14,824 nucleotides of DNA, taken from the NCBI GenBank assembly GCA_051011595.1, contig JBPCTQ010000108.1, positions 1 to 14,824 on the forward strand, read 5' to 3'. Both the position numbers and the translations under genes were made by a program. This DNA comes from JAOUEE01 sp051011595. Its GTDB lineage: Bacteria > Actinomycetota > Acidimicrobiia > Acidimicrobiales > SHLQ01. Positions 13,198-14,824 of the stretch are shown one piece after another (position 1 is the first letter of the stretch; each line of letters starts with the position of its first letter). The notes beneath the pieces are model-generated. The model did no database searches. It was not told the origin of the DNA and saw only the letters and a program-made list of their open reading frames with translations.

Positions 13198-13910
13198 TGC
13201 GCCCAGTGCGCCTCCAGGCGGGCCGCGGCGCGGGCCGGAGCTTCGAGCTCCCACCAGTGCCCGGTATCGAGCTCGTGGAACGCAGCACCGCTGCGGGTGG
13301 CCATGGCCCGACCGGTGCTTACCGGTGCGTACGGGTCGTGGCGGCCCCACAGCACCAAGCCGGGGGTGGCCACGTCGGCGAAGTCGGTTCCCCACTCGTT
13401 GCCGACCTGGGTGGCCGATCGGTACAAGGCCAGGATGCAGCTCTTCATGCGGTCGTCGATGGCGGCGGTGGTGATGTCGACGAATGACTCGGGGACCCCC
13501 GACTCCACCAGGCCGGGCCCGGCGCTGGCCGGGTCGAAGGCCTCCATGACCTGCTCACCCACTTCGGGGGTCTGCCAGAGCTGGGCCATGTCGTGCCACA
13601 CGTAGTTGGGGTCGACGGGTGATCCGCCCAGCGCCCAGGTCCGCACGCTGCCCGGGGCCAGCGTCACCAGTCGGGCCACCAGCATGCCGCCCCAGTCGTG
13701 GCCCACGATGTCGACCGGCTCCTCGATGGCGTGGATTTCGCTCACCAGCCAGTCGGCGTAGTCGTCCTTGGTGGCCGTCCACCCCACCGGTACGTCGCAC
13801 CCGAACCCCGGCAGCTGCAGCGCCACCACGTCGGTGCGGGACAGCTCGGCGATGAGTGGATCCCAGACCCGGTGAGTGTCGGGGACCCCATGAACGAAGA
13901 CAGCGGGCAT
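13194..13910 (-). CDS. Alpha/beta hydrolase with Asp nucleophile (haloalkane dehalogenase / epoxide hydrolase-like)
   Basis: 238 residues, rather short for this group (usually about 280-320), because the N-terminal strands are reduced; the protein starts directly at FVHGVP. Seen: HGVPDTHRVW (7-16, oxyanion region); LPGFG (33-37); nucleophile elbow VGHDWGG (69-75, Asp72 instead of Ser, followed by Trp73, the halide-binding Trp in dehalogenases); WGRHDPYAP (188-196, acid Asp192); and DTGHWWELE (215-223, His218). An Asp-Asp-His triad with W after the nucleophile is typical of haloalkane dehalogenases and epoxide hydrolases; sequence alone does not separate them. The ATG at 13910 has AGGA four nt upstream (bases 13915-13918), the best ribosome-binding site in the window. 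It is first gene of the operon with the MFS exporter, overlapping it by 4 bp. Confidence 0.88.
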   Translation of the reverse strand: MPAVFVHGVPDTHRVWDPLIAELSRTDVVALQLPGFGCDVPVGWTATKDDYADWLVSEIHAIEEPVDIVGHDWGGMLVARLVTLAPGSVRTWALGGSPVDPNYVWHDMAQLWQTPEVGEQVMEAFDPASAGPGLVESGVPESFVDITTAAIDDRMKSCILALYRSATQVGNEWGTDFADVATPGLVLWGRHDPYAPVSTGRAMATRSGAAFHELDTGHWWELEAPARAAARLEAHWAQ

Positions 13911-13914
13911 GGTG

Positions 13915-13923
13915 TCCTGTCTA
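13915..13923 (-). promoter_or_regulatory. Ribosome-binding site and possible -10 for the operon's first gene
   Basis: Minus-strand AGGA (13915-13918) lies 4 nt before the ATG at 13910 and decides that start. TAGACA (13918-13923) overlaps it and ends 7 nt before the ATG, the leaderless position, but it lacks the final T of TAnnnT. Which of the two matters cannot be told; the real promoter may be further upstream in 13924-14017 or in the HNH gene. Confidence 0.4.
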
Positions 13924-14017
13924 CCGCGGCTCGGTTGTGGAGTCCGATCCCGTTCCCGCCGAGCAGTGGTTCGGCTCACCGGGGATGCGGTTCGACGAGT
14001 GCGGGATCGACGGCACG

Positions 14018-14824
14018 TCATTCGAGTTGGTGCGGGTCGGGCGGCATGGGCTCTGGGTCTCCGCCGGCCGGCGGGGGTTCGGGTTGCTGGTGGGGTGGTG
14101 GGAGGTCGATGTGGAGTTGGCCGGCGGTTTTGAGTCGGTGGTGGTGGGGGCAGAGGTATTGGGTGTTCCAGAGGGCCAGCGGTCCACCTTTCGCGTGATC
14201 AACGGGAGCGGGGATGTTCCGGCGCAGCCGGAACTCCAAGGAACCCGAAGGGTTCCCGTGGTCGATCTCGAGGTGGGCGTCGTTGCTGCAGCCGGGTACG
14301 GCGCACTGGAGGCCGCGGGCTTCGAGGGCGGTGCGTAGCTCGGCGGGAACCGACCGGCCGTAGTGCACGACAGTGCGCACATCCGTGCCGTCTCGAATCA
14401 CGGCTTTGATGAACGGGTCGGCGGCGAAGTCCAATGCGACTTCAACCGGGACCGGGCCCACGCCGGCGATCTCGCAGGTTTCGCCGGACAGGGTGTGGCC
14501 TCGTTTGGCGGTGGCCCAGTCGATGTGGAACACCAACTCTCGTTTGGGCGGCACCACCGCCGGCTGGGCCTCGTCGGTCTCCCCGGCTGCGGTGTGGCGG
14601 CTGATGAGTTGTTGGAGGGCGTCGAAACGGTAGGCCTCGACCGGTTCGCGCCGGCCCGCCTTGTATGCGGCGCTGAACCACGCGTCGCCCTGTTTGAAGA
14701 TCCGTTTCTTCATCGCACCGATGTCTTCGGCGGTGCCTTTGGCCAACAGACAATGCGTGCCGTCGTGTTCGGTCCAGAACTTCACCGTCCGGTCCCGTTT
14801 GATGCGGGCATGGGTGGCCGCCTG
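14018..14824 (-). CDS. DUF222-HNH endonuclease-like protein (13E12 type), 5'-truncated
   Basis: C-terminal 268 residues; the frame stays open to the last base of the window, so the start is outside. The N-terminal part shown (RIKRDRTVKFWTEHDGTHCLLAKGT...DAWFSAAYKAGRREPVEAYRFDALQQLI) matches the end of DUF222, and a C-terminal HNH nuclease domain follows: CAVPGC (zinc-binding Cys pair), HLEIDHG (the central Asp-His), GPLALWNTQYLCPHHHRLK (Asn, Cys and His). All HNH residues are there, so the domain may be active. The tail is Pro-rich (LPPPHQQPEPPP, then PEPMPPDPHQ), probably disordered. The family is often present in many copies per actinobacterial genome; its role is unsettled, and both nuclease and selfish-element origins have been proposed. 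It is 107 bases ahead of the hydrolase operon on the same strand; those bases hold only the site noted above. Confidence 0.9.
   Translation of the reverse strand, partial: QAATHARIKRDRTVKFWTEHDGTHCLLAKGTAEDIGAMKKRIFKQGDAWFSAAYKAGRREPVEAYRFDALQQLISRHTAAGETDEAQPAVVPPKRELVFHIDWATAKRGHTLSGETCEIAGVGPVPVEVALDFAADPFIKAVIRDGTDVRTVVHYGRSVPAELRTALEARGLQCAVPGCSNDAHLEIDHGNPSGSLEFRLRRNIPAPVDHAKGGPLALWNTQYLCPHHHRLKTAGQLHIDLPPPHQQPEPPPAGGDPEPMPPDPHQLE

Noticed and set aside
11990..13288. The VTT reading frame stays open for over 400 more codons upstream
   Set aside because: That stretch is the MFS gene read in another frame; it is Arg/Gly/His-rich with no membrane pattern. The GTG at 11989 with a 4-bp overlap is the better start.
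13911..14338. A + strand open frame opposite the HNH gene and the 107-base gap
   Set aside because: It is antisense to the conserved HNH residues and has no recognisable domain.
1..14824. CRISPR array, toxin-antitoxin pair, defence or phage module
   Set aside because: I found no spaced direct repeats of CRISPR size, no small paired genes, no integrase or transposase, and no terminal inverted repeats with target duplication. The one nuclease-like gene is a common 13E12-type protein.

Overview
This looks like a piece of chromosome from a high-GC Gram-positive bacterium, an actinomycete in the broad sense. The evidence is the strong G/C bias at third codon positions, an LCP-family cell-wall ligase, a mycobacterial-type MenB (menaquinone), a DUF222-HNH protein of the 13E12 type, a lipoprotein with a Thr-rich linker, several GTG starts, and TAnnnT -10 boxes lying exactly 7 nt before start codons (leaderless-type promoters). 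Acidimicrobiia is my best guess at the class, but that is inference only. There are no tRNA or rRNA genes, CRISPR arrays, transposases or phage genes. The longest stretch without a gene is 1601-1854 (254 bases).

Layout. 1-678 is the 3' part of an LCP (LytR-CpsA-Psr) gene on +. It converges on a secreted M23 endopeptidase (734-1600, -) that has a recognisable promoter, an overlapping palindrome and a structured leader of about 110 nt. Divergent from that is a small Dabb-domain protein (1855-2148, +). A strong hairpin (2178-2224) and two sets of 10-bp tandem repeats (2226-2304) separate it from a four-gene minus-strand run. Read 5' to 3', that run is a DUF3089 lipoprotein hydrolase (7219-5915), an exported fusion of degenerate transglycosylase, FG-GAP repeats and VanY (5859-3985), an ECHDC3-like crotonase (3959-3180), and a metallo-beta-lactamase-fold hydrolase (3183-2305). 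The last two overlap by 4 bp.

7267-9972 (+) holds a flavodoxin-like reductase, menB (dihydroxynaphthoyl-CoA synthase), and a membrane-anchored BNR_4 beta-propeller protein. 13910-9988 (-) is a tight five-gene operon: Asp-nucleophile alpha/beta hydrolase, MFS exporter, VTT/DedA-like membrane protein, Ser alpha/beta hydrolase and orotate phosphoribosyltransferase (pyrE), with three of its four junctions overlapping by 4 bp. The window ends inside a DUF222-HNH gene (-).

How they fit together. Several products act on the cell envelope: LCP ligase, M23 endopeptidase, VanY carboxypeptidase, and possibly the DUF3089 lipoprotein and the BNR_4 protein. The others are core or secondary metabolism: menaquinone, pyrimidine, acyl-CoA-like and ester chemistry. 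I see no defence island or mobile element. The most interesting points are the transglycosylase domain whose catalytic Glu position is Ala inside a VanY fusion, a crotonase lacking both usual Glu residues coupled to an MBL hydrolase, the long hairpin plus phased decamers, and the repeated TAnnnT-N7-ATG arrangement.
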